Origin: CAYUFB01 sp964444125
GTDB taxonomy: Bacteria > Patescibacteriota > Dojkabacteria > B142 > JAFGMG01
Direction of reading: 5' to 3'
Length of the DNA: 47,202 bases
NCBI GenBank assembly: GCA_964444125.1
Contig: CAYUFB010000007.1
Span: forward strand, 1-47,202
A program made the translations under genes and the position numbers. The notes under the pieces are model-generated. The model did no database searches. It was not told the DNA's origin and saw only the letters and a list, made by a program, of their open reading frames with translations. Below, piece by piece: positions 1 through 8,183 of this stretch; positions within the stretch are counted from its first letter, which is position 1; every line of letters starts with the position of its first letter.

Positions 1-169
1 TGTATCCTACTAATAACAAAATCACACATAAGACTATTATATTTACACCTTGTGGCCAATTCAACAACCCGAAGAATAATCCGGAATTAATTACATAAAA
101 AGAATTATTATATACTAGATACTTAGATATCGAATCAAATAAGAATAATGAAAAAAGAGAGAAGTACAC
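1..169 (-). CDS. lspA: Signal peptidase II (LspA)-like protein, N-terminal part only
   Basis: LspA is the membrane aspartyl protease that cuts the signal peptide from diacylglyceryl-modified prolipoproteins. This reading frame runs off the left edge, so only about 56 residues are visible. The translation has an N-terminal hydrophobic stretch with DSISKYLV, then VINSGLFFGLLNWP, which matches the family's N-x-G-x-x-FG-LL region, then a second membrane segment. The catalytic aspartates lie beyond the edge. A GTG at 169 is the most likely start, because no in-frame ATG exists and the frame upstream runs back into the end of the neighbouring gene. Position directly after an Lgt-like gene supports a lipoprotein-processing role. 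Identification is moderate because the sequence is partial. Confidence 0.55.
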   Translation of the reverse strand, partial: MYFSLFSLFLFDSISKYLVYNNSFYVINSGLFFGLLNWPQGVNIIVLCVILLLVGY

Positions 170-197
170 ATAATTATCATTAATTAGAAACTTTTTG

Positions 198-1139
198 TTA
201 TACTTTTCTAGAAGATACAGCATCAGTCTTAAATAATTGAAATTTATTATTTCTCTGGTATCTAGAAAAAGACTGATTATAATTTTTGCCTCTAATTATG
301 CTCCTAGATTGTCTTGCTTTTTGACTAGTCTCACTACTTCTTCTAAATAGTACTAGATTGACTAGATAATCAAACAATACTAATATTATTGCCAAAATCC
401 AAAAAATCTGGAAAGTGTCAAAAATCCAAAATTGTTTTTGATAAAGACCACTTTCAAACCATAATATAATTTTCATAGCAAAAAAAAGAATCGGAAAAGC
501 AATTACCAATAGTTTTTGGGAAAAATTTCTAAACCTAATTCTATCTAGATAGAACGCCCAAATGAGCATTAATCCTATTATCTCTATTATCTGAATGGCG
601 AACCTTGCCGAGCCATCTATTTTATAAACAATACTAAAAGGAAGTTCAGATGGTTTACCATAATAAGTTCCATCTAGTAGATATCCAACACTAAAGATTA
701 TCATCGCAGGAATAAATCCCATCCATAAATTACTCCAGTAATTTGTATATTCAAGCTTAAGTTTATTTAATCCATAAAAAAACATTCCTGCAAGAAATAC
801 TGCAATCATGATCATCCCAAAATTTACTTTTGGTTCCCAGAAAGCAGCTAATGTCCAAGGCATAGATTGAAACCAACTTATTCCATCAATTGATTCTTGA
901 ACAGGAAGAAAGGTCCAATCATTTTTGTACTGTCCCCAATTTTTGAAAACAAAAAACACCCTACCTAGAACTATCGAAAGCACCATAGTCATAATCACAA
1001 TATCGAACCCCAGATTAACATTCTTTATATTCTTAAATCTTTTTGACAAGAAATACCCAAAAACAATAAAGCCTAATACCCAAAAAATAGTTATTGCAGG
1101 TATATCAATTCCGTTGATAGAAAAAAGAACTGGCTTCAT
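198..1139 (-). CDS. Divergent prolipoprotein diacylglyceryl transferase (Lgt)-like membrane protein
   Basis: Canonical Lgt moves diacylglycerol from phosphatidylglycerol onto the lipobox cysteine of prolipoproteins. The 313-residue product has about seven membrane segments and Lgt landmarks: a G-R-hydrophobic motif near residue 60 (LGRVFFVF), DGTYYGKPSELPFSI near 155, and R-F-A-I-Q-I-I-E where Lgt has R-x-P-x-Q-x-Y-E. By eye the Lgt signature arginine, asparagine and glutamate before the conserved glycine are replaced (GYLLDGTYYG), so activity is doubtful. The C-terminal 45 residues are basic and polar, an extension beyond usual Lgt. Its ATG overlaps the MFS stop as ATGA, implying translational coupling, and lspA follows. 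It could be a paralogue with a changed substrate. Confidence 0.6.
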   Translation of the reverse strand: MKPVLFSINGIDIPAITIFWVLGFIVFGYFLSKRFKNIKNVNLGFDIVIMTMVLSIVLGRVFFVFKNWGQYKNDWTFLPVQESIDGISWFQSMPWTLAAFWEPKVNFGMIMIAVFLAGMFFYGLNKLKLEYTNYWSNLWMGFIPAMIIFSVGYLLDGTYYGKPSELPFSIVYKIDGSARFAIQIIEIIGLMLIWAFYLDRIRFRNFSQKLLVIAFPILFFAMKIILWFESGLYQKQFWIFDTFQIFWILAIILVLFDYLVNLVLFRRSSETSQKARQSRSIIRGKNYNQSFSRYQRNNKFQLFKTDAVSSRKV

Positions 1140-2407
1140 GCTAAGTCTCTATATTTATATAAAAATAGACAATATAATCCAACAATAATACTACTCCATA
1201 CCAATGTAGTTGGAACTCCAAGGAAAAAATCCGCGGCATATCCTATAATCACTGCTGGTATAGAAGCTATTGCCTGACTTAATGACAACCAAACTCCATA
1301 TACCCTACCTAAGAAACCATCTTTGGTATTTTCTTGAATAACAGTCTGACTAGGTATCAACATGAAAGGTAATCCAAATCCTATCAATATAGTAGCAATT
1401 GAAGTAAGTATCAATACAATTTGATTTGTCGATAGATTTATTAATTCAATTTCATTCCATCTAATTAACGCAGCTCCAGATAGGATAAATGTAGCAATAA
1501 ATTGAATGACCACGCCCATGAAACTTAACTTCACTCTTTTGCTATTTTTATAAGTTGTGTTCATCAAGATAACTCCAGCGGCCAATCCTATCCCAACTGG
1601 CAATACAGCGACCAAACCAATGTTTGTAGGACTCAAGTTAATCAAAAACTCCCCTAATTTAAATATCAATGCAATAAATACGAATAATAATGATTGAGCG
1701 AAAAGGTTATGAACTAACATCAGCCTTTGCAATTTCTCTGACATTATATATCCTACTCCTTCAACAAAAGAATTGTAAAAATCTTTTACTAATGAAATAA
1801 ATTTTTTATACTCTACAATTTTTATCGACTCTCTCTTTGGAACTCTAATAAATACCGTCGCAACAGAAGCAGAAATAAAAAGACTAATTAACACTATTAA
1901 TAACAACGTTGGTCCCATCAACTTGAGAAGTGGACCAGCAATCATAAAGCCTAACACATAGGTAATGGCTGTTGTGAGATTAAAAATCGAGTTAGCAGTC
2001 ATAATACTTTCTTTGCGAACAATATCAGGGATCATCGATGCTTCTGCAGGTATAAATATCTGTTTTGCTGAAGAAATCAAAAAAATCACTCCAAAAGCAA
2101 TGATTGCATAATTCCATCCTGCAAAAATTAGAAATATCGTCAAAAAGATTGCCCTAAATAGATTTGCAATAAGCATGATTCTTTTTCTATCAAACCAATC
2201 TGCCAATACTCCTGCAAAAAATGCGACAAAAAATGAAGGGGTATTATTTAGAAGTATCACAAGTCCCATTGCTGAACTTGAAGTTGAAATATGATGCCCT
2301 GTCATCTGACCACTATCTACCATGAACGCTACAACTAATCCCAATACTCCACCGCCAATTAACGTGGAAACCTGGGAAAACCAAAGTAGCAAGAAATCTC
2401 GATCCAA
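1136..2407 (-). CDS. Major facilitator superfamily transporter
   Basis: Predicted 12-helix secondary transporter of the MFS, in the branch often annotated as drug or enterobactin exporters; the substrate is unknown. The 423 residues alternate hydrophobic helices and short loops, with the MFS loop 2-3 signature near residue 65 (GVLADWFDRKRIM). The cytoplasmic central loop lies around residue 200. The given start is a TTG with no ribosome binding site. The frame stays open upstream to about 2503 and would add about 32 residues, including KIPRDARNVPGWDNRPVLL, but no ATG, GTG or TTG precedes that stretch, so the true start may be a rare ATT codon at 2503 or 2500. It sits after the M16 peptidase and overlaps the Lgt-like gene by four bases. 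Confidence 0.8.
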   Translation of the reverse strand: MDRDFLLLWFSQVSTLIGGGVLGLVVAFMVDSGQMTGHHISTSSSAMGLVILLNNTPSFFVAFFAGVLADWFDRKRIMLIANLFRAIFLTIFLIFAGWNYAIIAFGVIFLISSAKQIFIPAEASMIPDIVRKESIMTANSIFNLTTAITYVLGFMIAGPLLKLMGPTLLLIVLISLFISASVATVFIRVPKRESIKIVEYKKFISLVKDFYNSFVEGVGYIMSEKLQRLMLVHNLFAQSLLFVFIALIFKLGEFLINLSPTNIGLVAVLPVGIGLAAGVILMNTTYKNSKRVKLSFMGVVIQFIATFILSGAALIRWNEIELINLSTNQIVLILTSIATILIGFGLPFMLIPSQTVIQENTKDGFLGRVYGVWLSLSQAIASIPAVIIGYAADFFLGVPTTLVWSSIIVGLYCLFLYKYRDLA

Positions 2408-2502
2408 TAATACTGGCCTATTATCCCAACCTGGGACGTTTCTGGCATCTCTTGGTATTTTGTAAGTAAAACTCTTGAAGTTGATAGCTTTGTTATTAAT
2501 AA

Positions 2503-3750
2503 TTAAATCTCAAAAGACTTATGAGGTGTAACGCTTGCAATCAAAACATCCTCATAATCAAGGTAACTAGAAAAGGCTTCGGCTATCTCTGCTTTTTTGA
2601 CCTTATTTATCTTAGACTTCATCTGATCAATAGTCAAAGTTTTGCCCAAAAGTAGTTCCTGTATACCAAACCACATCGCCATATCATCACTAGTCTCTAT
2701 ACCAATAGACAAATTACCCAATAAGTAGTTTTTTGCTCTCGTCAGATCATCATCAGAAAATTCACCTTTTGCGATCTTTCTTAATTCTTCATTAACTGCT
2801 TCAATAGCCTTATGCGCTTTTGAATTATCAGCACCCAGACCAATTTTATGTACTCCGATTTCTTCAAATTCTTGATAAGTTGAATAAACATAATATGCAA
2901 GCCCGAGTTCATCTCTAATTTTCTGGAAAAGCTTCGAACCAAATCCTTTGCCCAATATCGCATTACCAACTTTATATGCATACTTTTGATCCATATTCCT
3001 AGATGGAGCAAACGTCCCCATCATGATATGTGATTGATTAATTGGTCTTGATAAATGAACACTATTAATTCTATGTTTCGATTTAGAGTAGACTGAGGGT
3101 TTGACAATTTTTCTTGATTGCATTTTCGCAAAATTTTTGCCAATTAAATCAAAGATATTCTCAGAATCGACGCCACCAGCTACAACTACTAGAGTATTTG
3201 AACTACTGTAATTTTGTTGCATGAATTCAATAAAATCTTCACGTTTCAAATTCTTGATACTCTCCAAATGACCTATTACCTCTCTTCCCAAAGGGTGCTT
3301 CTCAAATTGTAGATTACCAAATATCTCATCAACCTTATCCATCGGTTGATCTTCATACATATTTTTTTCTTCAATTATCACTCCTCTTTCTTTCTCAATT
3401 TCACTATCTAAGAATAATGAATTCAAGAACATATCGGCTAATACCTCAAAACTGTTTTCGAAATTTTCTATTGGAGCTTTTATGTGATAGCCGGTATATT
3501 CATATGAAGTAAAAGCATTCATCTGTGCGCCAAGATTCTCTACTTCAGATGCAATAAGAATGCTTTCAGGTCTTTTTTTTGTACCTTTAAATATTGTATG
3601 CTCAATAAAATGAGCAACGCCAGAATTGGAATCTTGTTCATATCTGGCACCGGTTTTTACTAATATCAAAGCTGTTGCACTCAAGCTCTCCTTATCCTCA
3701 ATCACTAAAGCCTTAAGACCATTTGCATAATCTCTATTATTAATTTTCAT
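2503..3750 (-). CDS. M16 family zinc metallopeptidase (processing-peptidase type)
   Basis: M16 peptidases degrade or process peptides in a clamshell chamber. The inverted zinc motif HxxEH is present as HFIEH at residues 47-51, with the third zinc ligand expected in the downstream IEKERGVIIEEKNM segment near residue 125. Length of 415 residues fits the single-chain bacterial YmxG/MPP-beta-like type, with an active N-terminal half and an inactive C-terminal half carrying the F-G-S-x-L-F-Q-x-I-R-D-E-L-G-L-A-Y signature near residue 270. No signal peptide is visible, so it is probably cytoplasmic. It begins a minus-strand group with the MFS, Lgt-like and LspA-like genes. The start has no Shine-Dalgarno sequence. 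Substrate unknown. Confidence 0.9.
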   Translation of the reverse strand: MKINNRDYANGLKALVIEDKESLSATALILVKTGARYEQDSNSGVAHFIEHTIFKGTKKRPESILIASEVENLGAQMNAFTSYEYTGYHIKAPIENFENSFEVLADMFLNSLFLDSEIEKERGVIIEEKNMYEDQPMDKVDEIFGNLQFEKHPLGREVIGHLESIKNLKREDFIEFMQQNYSSSNTLVVVAGGVDSENIFDLIGKNFAKMQSRKIVKPSVYSKSKHRINSVHLSRPINQSHIMMGTFAPSRNMDQKYAYKVGNAILGKGFGSKLFQKIRDELGLAYYVYSTYQEFEEIGVHKIGLGADNSKAHKAIEAVNEELRKIAKGEFSDDDLTRAKNYLLGNLSIGIETSDDMAMWFGIQELLLGKTLTIDQMKSKINKVKKAEIAEAFSSYLDYEDVLIASVTPHKSFEI

Positions 3751-3756
3751 AATATA

Positions 3757-4437
3757 TTATTTCTTTTTTTTCTTATTCTTGTTTTTCTTTTTATTAGGAA
3801 CTTGTTTTCTCTGTAATTGCTCAGCCTGTTTTGTGATTTCTTTTTTAGCTAAACCTTCTTTTGGACTTTGTTTATCATTTCTTCTCCATTTTTTGTATGA
3901 AGCTAATATTTCTTTGATTTTTTTGATTCTTTTTTGTACTAGACCACTAATGTGGGAGAAACTTGTCTCTATTCTCTGATCAGGCTTATCTTGCATTACA
4001 CTTCCTACAGGGCTAGTAACAAGTTTCATATCTTCTTTTGGAGAGTCCCAACTTACATCTATCTTCATATCACTTGCTATTTTTGAAGTGACCTTCGATG
4101 GATTTAGTTTCAGTTCCAAAACCATCTCAACCCCCTCTTTTCCAACAAAATTAACTAAAGGAACATTCACACCACCTAGATCCCATTGGTCATAATATTC
4201 GTATTGCTCTTCTGGTCTAATAATGAAATAAAAGATCAACATTGGGAAATTTAATACCAAAACTAAAAGAAAAAACAAAATTGCATATTTTTTATTAAAG
4301 CGTTTTCTAGCATCCATTCCTACCCATGCAGAAATAACTATCCACAACAACAATATATACGAACAAAACAATTTAACGAATATTCCATAATCAATATTTT
4401 CATTCATATCTACAAGCTCTAATAATAGATCAGACAT
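3757..4437 (-). CDS. Unknown two-helix membrane protein with lysine-rich tail
   Basis: I do not recognise a family. The 226-residue product has two strong membrane helices at about residues 20-42 and 51-74, separated by a short basic loop (GMDARKRFNKKY). The loop and following IIRPEEQ resemble small membrane proteins common in CPR genomes. A soluble region of about 100 residues follows, then a highly charged C-terminus that ends in a run of lysines and asparagines (NKKKNKNKKKKK). The tail could bind nucleic acid, ribosomes or acidic lipid. It lies between tRNA-Leu and the M16 peptidase, six bases before the latter, so the two may be co-transcribed. Confidence 0.6.
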   Translation of the reverse strand: MSDLLLELVDMNENIDYGIFVKLFCSYILLLWIVISAWVGMDARKRFNKKYAILFFLLVLVLNFPMLIFYFIIRPEEQYEYYDQWDLGGVNVPLVNFVGKEGVEMVLELKLNPSKVTSKIASDMKIDVSWDSPKEDMKLVTSPVGSVMQDKPDQRIETSFSHISGLVQKRIKKIKEILASYKKWRRNDKQSPKEGLAKKEITKQAEQLQRKQVPNKKKNKNKKKKK

Positions 4438-4471
4438 AATAAGTATTTTAAATAATTAAACAGAAGGATTG

Positions 4472-4498
4472 AAAAAATAGTATCACAAAGAATACTAT
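4472..4498 (-). terminator. Intrinsic terminator downstream of tRNA-Leu
   Basis: On the minus strand a perfect 7-bp stem (ATAGTAT / ATACTAT) with an 8-base loop is followed directly by a run of six T. It lies 17 bases past the tRNA 3' end, as expected for rho-independent termination of the tRNA transcript. Confidence 0.75.
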
Positions 4499-4514
4499 CA
4501 GACAATCGAAAAAA

Positions 4515-4600
4515 TGCCGGCAGTGAGAGTCGAACTCACACAAGGTTTAACCCTCACTGGATTTTGAGTCCAGCGTGTCTACCAATTCCACCATGCCGGC
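4515..4600 (-). tRNA. tRNA-Leu (anticodon CAA)
   Basis: Type II tRNA of 86 bases that decodes UUG. The acceptor stem GCCGGCA pairs with TGCCGGC, position 8 is T, the anticodon arm is CTGGA-CTCAAAA-TCCAG with CAA at positions 34-36, a long variable arm follows, and the T arm contains GTTCGACTC. The discriminator base is A, as leucine tRNAs require. The 3' CCA is not encoded, so the tRNA nucleotidyltransferase at 32458-33960 must add it. Confidence 0.95.
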
Positions 4601-4649
4601 AAAACAACGCTATAATTTTATAACTGTTAACCAATATTAGCAACTATTT

Positions 4650-5138
4650 TTAACCTCTATTTCCTGATCTGAGTTCATCACCTACTGCCCCCTCTTTTTG
4701 AATCCTCTGTTTTTGCATCATCATGCTAAATTGTGACAAAGCAGCCTCAACAGCAGATCTAACTGCCTTTGATTTCTCCCGTTCAATTCTTGATTTGATA
4801 TTTTCCTTTTCCCTTGCTCCATTGGCCTTGATTGATGCAATCGCCAACTTGACCTGAGCTTTTATTTGTTTGTACTGTTCTTTAAGTAAGCCAATATTCT
4901 TAATCACGTCATCTCTTCTTGGATCTGAAGTATCCATCTGATTCAAGATATCCTGCATTTGACCGATCTTCGAATCAACGGCATCCAATTGTGCCTGTTC
5001 ATTTTCCTTCACCTGTTCGAGTTGTTTATCAATTTGAGTCGAAATTTGACCGACTATCTCTGTCTTTTTTTGATCAAATTGTGCCGAGACAGCTTCAGAC
5101 TGCTTCCTCACCAATACTGATGGATTTGGTATTGCCAT
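4650..5138 (-). CDS. Unknown coiled-coil protein
   Basis: No family recognised. The 162-residue product is almost entirely helical and charged, with long heptad-like runs of Q, E, K, A and I from about residue 10 to 150, broken at a DTSDPRRDD turn near residue 70. This suggests an antiparallel helical hairpin or an oligomeric coiled coil. There is no membrane segment or signal peptide. It lies two bases after the small gene at 5141-5458 and upstream of tRNA-Leu, so it probably shares a transcript with the former. A structural or scaffold role is only a guess. Confidence 0.6.
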   Translation of the reverse strand: MAIPNPSVLVRKQSEAVSAQFDQKKTEIVGQISTQIDKQLEQVKENEQAQLDAVDSKIGQMQDILNQMDTSDPRRDDVIKNIGLLKEQYKQIKAQVKLAIASIKANGAREKENIKSRIEREKSKAVRSAVEAALSQFSMMMQKQRIQKEGAVGDELRSGNRG

Positions 5139-5140
5139 TT

Positions 5141-5458
5141 TTATGAATCTTTTTCTTTTATATAATTATCTTTGTACTCATACATCGCATCGACAATTTT
5201 AGTTTCTAGATCTTCTATAGAATTGACTAAAAACTGGAACACTTCATCTTGATTGACATAATTCTCTGAAATCTGTGCAAATTCAATTTTTGCCTCTTCA
5301 CTTAACAATGGCTCAAATTTTGCCAATAAGAAATCCCCGAATTCAATATATAGACGCTCTCTCTCGACTTCAAGAAATTCCAGACTTGCGTCATCTCCAT
5401 GTTTTTCTTGAATCATTTGAGTCAAAAAACTCAACACATTAATATCTTTATCTGGCAT
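5141..5458 (-). CDS. Small acidic protein of unknown function (possibly DUF5663-like)
   Basis: This 105-residue acidic helical protein has no membrane segment. It resembles from memory the small DUF5663-type proteins seen in CPR genomes, with an N-terminal LSFLTQMIQEKHG segment and a central FGDFLLAKFEPLLSEE helix, but I cannot confirm the family. It is the first gene of a two-gene minus-strand unit with the coiled-coil protein and is divergent from the dockerin/cohesin pair. No Shine-Dalgarno sequence precedes the ATG. Confidence 0.6.
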   Translation of the reverse strand: MPDKDINVLSFLTQMIQEKHGDDASLEFLEVERERLYIEFGDFLLAKFEPLLSEEAKIEFAQISENYVNQDEVFQFLVNSIEDLETKIVDAMYEYKDNYIKEKDS

Positions 5459-5577
5459 AATTTTTTAGCATTAATCAACATATAGCCTAATTTTACATTC
5501 TTTCTGACAATTAGTACAGAATTTAATTTATATATTTGTACTCTGCACTAGTCATAACAATGATATTCAAGTAAACT

Positions 5578-5583
5578 TATTAT
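5578..5583 (+). promoter_or_regulatory. Putative -10 box abutting the dockerin-protein start
   Basis: TATTAT lies directly against the ATG at 5584. No Shine-Dalgarno sequence is present. A 6-bp inverted repeat AGTACA/TGTACT (5513-5518 and 5537-5542) lies upstream in this divergent intergenic region and could be an operator. Weak evidence. Confidence 0.3.
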
Positions 5584-6174
5584 ATGGATAATAAATTAAT
5601 CATAAAACAACTTTTAGTCGTCATACTAATATCATTATGTTTATTGCCTAGATCAACTCATGCCCAAAATCAGAGAGAAATTGATGTTAGAGCCAGTGTG
5701 ACAGTCAAGACAATTGCCTACAAGGCCTATCCAGAGAAAAGAATCCCAAGCGTTAATAATTGGGGTACCATCTCAAAAGTTGAACTATTAGATTGCCTAA
5801 CCCAAAATACGCTTTATACCTTTCTAAGCATAAATAGCAATTCCTCCGGAATTGGACAAATACATATTGAAGAAGGGGTACCAGGAGGATCTTACATATT
5901 GGCAGTTAAGGGAGCTTCACATCTAAGGCAAATATCAAATTGTAATCTATTTCTCTCTCAGTATGCCTTTGTCGATCTGACTATTGATCAATTATTTTTG
6001 AGAGCCGGTAGTATAAGTGTAATACCAGATAATTACATAAATAGTTTTGATATCTTGGAGATAATAAAAAACGCTAACACTAATTATTATTTTTCGGACC
6101 TAAATTTAGATGGAAAGGTGAACTCAATTGATATGTCAATATTATTATCCAACCTATATCAACATGGACAATAA
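5584..6174 (+). CDS. Secreted protein with C-terminal dockerin-like module
   Basis: Dockerins are calcium-binding EF-hand-like repeats that bind cohesin domains and attach proteins to a scaffold. The 196-residue product starts with a signal peptide (basic MDNKLIIK, a hydrophobic core, then THA-QN as a likely cleavage site near residue 28). A beta-rich region of about 110 residues follows, with GGSYILAVKGASHL typical of dockerin-linked modules in CPR proteins. The C-terminus has two calcium-loop repeats: a degenerate one near residue 148 (DNYINSFDILEI) and a well-formed one near residue 170 (DLNLDGKVNSIDMSILL). Its last codons overlap the start of the cohesin-like gene, so the two are translated together and probably interact. 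The partner is inferred, not shown. Confidence 0.75.
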   Translation: MDNKLIIKQLLVVILISLCLLPRSTHAQNQREIDVRASVTVKTIAYKAYPEKRIPSVNNWGTISKVELLDCLTQNTLYTFLSINSNSSGIGQIHIEEGVPGGSYILAVKGASHLRQISNCNLFLSQYAFVDLTIDQLFLRAGSISVIPDNYINSFDILEIIKNANTNYYFSDLNLDGKVNSIDMSILLSNLYQHGQ

Positions 6175-8161
6175 AATTAAATCAATTTGGTTATTTCTCA
6201 TTGTAATATTTTTTGTTATTACAAATATTCATATAAATGCTGCTGAATTTTCTTTTAGCAATGAAAATATCACCTTGGCTGCAAATTGTGAAAGATACGT
6301 AGACATAATACTTGATACAAACGGAGTCAGTTCTTCTGGTGCAGATATTATTATTAACTACAATCCTCAACATATAGAAATAATTGATTCCATGCCAAAT
6401 ATCCCAGGTATACAAATCAAACCAGGAAGCATATTTGAAGGATATTTTGGAAGCACGGTCAATACGCAGACAGGAATTATAACCTTATCTGCGGCATCTG
6501 CCTCTGCTCCGTTTAATGGAAAAAATATATTCGGGTCGATATTATTGAAATCAAACCCAGGTATATCGTCAACTAACTTGAATATTATATTTAATGGTAC
6601 AGGAAATACCTTCGATTCAAATATCGTAAATCAAGCTGGCACAGCTGATATTTTGACTCTCACAAGAAATGTGTCACTCAATTTCGAGCAAACCACTTGC
6701 ACAATAAATGAACCAGAATCACAAATCACGTCAAATCCTTTCATCCTTTTTATAAACCCAAAAAATAGTACTGACGAAATCAAAAATACTGACAATATTA
6801 TTTTTAAAATAATTGGAAATGGACAGAATATCGACATTAGTTCATTATCGATCAAACTAAATAACAAATCCTATACATCAAGCTCTCCTGAAGTCAAAAT
6901 AATTGGAGATCAAAATCGATATACTATAGAAATTTCTGGATTTGATGCACTCCCTAATGGCAGTTATTCCATAATCCAAGTTAGTATCAATAATTTCGAC
7001 GGAGAAACTACCCAAGCTACACTTTATTTTAATATCAATAGAATCAAGCCTCAAATCGACGAGACAATTTGTGAGGAAGCTGAGCAATATTGTAGCCTAA
7101 CCAATCAGATCAAAAACGATATACAAAATATACCTATTATCAAAACACTAACCGAATCCCCGATTATTCAGTATATTTCAAATAATATCCCCGAACCAAT
7201 TAGAGTTATTAGTGAAAAGCTTGGCGTAGCAGGATTTCTTACTTCAATCCTATCCTCTGCACTACTAGCAAACATACTTGGATTATTGTTACTAACTCGA
7301 TCTCCATACCTACTCTTTGCTTATTTGGGCCTTGTTAAGAGACGTAATCCCTGGGGAATAATATATGATATAAACAATTCGAAACCTGTAGCATTTGCTG
7401 TCATCAGAGCATACATTAAAAACAGTAAAGCACTACTATTACAAACCGTTAGCGATATGAAAGGCAAATATGGGCTATTGCTAGATCCAGGGGAATACCG
7501 AATTACTGTCTCACATCCAGAATATAAAGATTTTGAGCAGAATATTCTCTTAGATCAACCCAATTTCATGAATGATATAGGACTTATCCCTAAAGAAGGA
7601 AATATACAAAAACTATTACTACAAATACGACCGAAAAATCTACTAACCAATTACACTAACTTTTTTGATAAGAACAGTAGGATCTTGAATATTTTTGGCT
7701 TAATAATTTCTACTTTTGCAATAATAATCAAACCCAATATATTAAATCTTGCATTCTTTATATTATATTTATCTGTATTTATCGTATATAGTTATACACA
7801 TCTCAGAAGCAGAAACTTTATTGGAAAGGTTTTTGATTCATCCTCAAACCTAGTCATTCCCAAAATATTGATCAAAATATTTAACAAAAACTCATGGGAG
7901 CTAGTTGACACATATATTACAGATCAAAAAGGTAGATTTCCTATAAATTTGGATCCAGGAGTATATGCAATTTTAGCCTCTTCTAAAAATTACAATTTCC
8001 CATCTGATAAACAAAAAGAACTTGAGCTAATCAAAGAAAAACCGGAATCTTTACTTGAATTAGATATAAAAGAAGGAATGAAAACTAAAGTCGAGATATA
8101 TTTAGATCCAAAAGGTAACATAAAAGACGATCAAAATAAATTTGATTCTCCTTTTTCATAA
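6164..8161 (+). CDS. Membrane-anchored cohesin-like protein with carboxypeptidase-regulatory-like domains
   Basis: Start chosen at 6164 because this ATG opens directly into a signal peptide (KSIWLFLIVIFFVITNIHINA); the longer frame from 6128 only adds residues that overlap the upstream gene. The 665 residues read as follows: signal peptide 1-27; a cohesin-like domain at about 29-165 (SSGADIIINYNPQHIEI, PGSIFEGYFG, GIITLSAASA, FGSILLKS); an Ig-like beta domain at about 195-300; a membrane segment near 360-395; a carboxypeptidase-regulatory-like domain near 400-470; two further helices near 510-550; and a second such domain near 555-620. The outer cohesin could hold the dockerin protein encoded just upstream. 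The cytoplasmic or external placement of the last domains is uncertain. Confidence 0.75.
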   Translation: MDNKIKSIWLFLIVIFFVITNIHINAAEFSFSNENITLAANCERYVDIILDTNGVSSSGADIIINYNPQHIEIIDSMPNIPGIQIKPGSIFEGYFGSTVNTQTGIITLSAASASAPFNGKNIFGSILLKSNPGISSTNLNIIFNGTGNTFDSNIVNQAGTADILTLTRNVSLNFEQTTCTINEPESQITSNPFILFINPKNSTDEIKNTDNIIFKIIGNGQNIDISSLSIKLNNKSYTSSSPEVKIIGDQNRYTIEISGFDALPNGSYSIIQVSINNFDGETTQATLYFNINRIKPQIDETICEEAEQYCSLTNQIKNDIQNIPIIKTLTESPIIQYISNNIPEPIRVISEKLGVAGFLTSILSSALLANILGLLLLTRSPYLLFAYLGLVKRRNPWGIIYDINNSKPVAFAVIRAYIKNSKALLLQTVSDMKGKYGLLLDPGEYRITVSHPEYKDFEQNILLDQPNFMNDIGLIPKEGNIQKLLLQIRPKNLLTNYTNFFDKNSRILNIFGLIISTFAIIIKPNILNLAFFILYLSVFIVYSYTHLRSRNFIGKVFDSSSNLVIPKILIKIFNKNSWELVDTYITDQKGRFPINLDPGVYAILASSKNYNFPSDKQKELELIKEKPESLLELDIKEGMKTKVEIYLDPKGNIKDDQNKFDSPFS

Positions 8162-8183
8162 ACAAGATGAAACAAGGAAGTAA

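Noticed and set aside
925..1188. Plus-strand 87-codon frame over the Lgt-like/MFS junction
   Set aside because: It is antisense to coupled real genes and looks like a mirror of hydrophobic codons.
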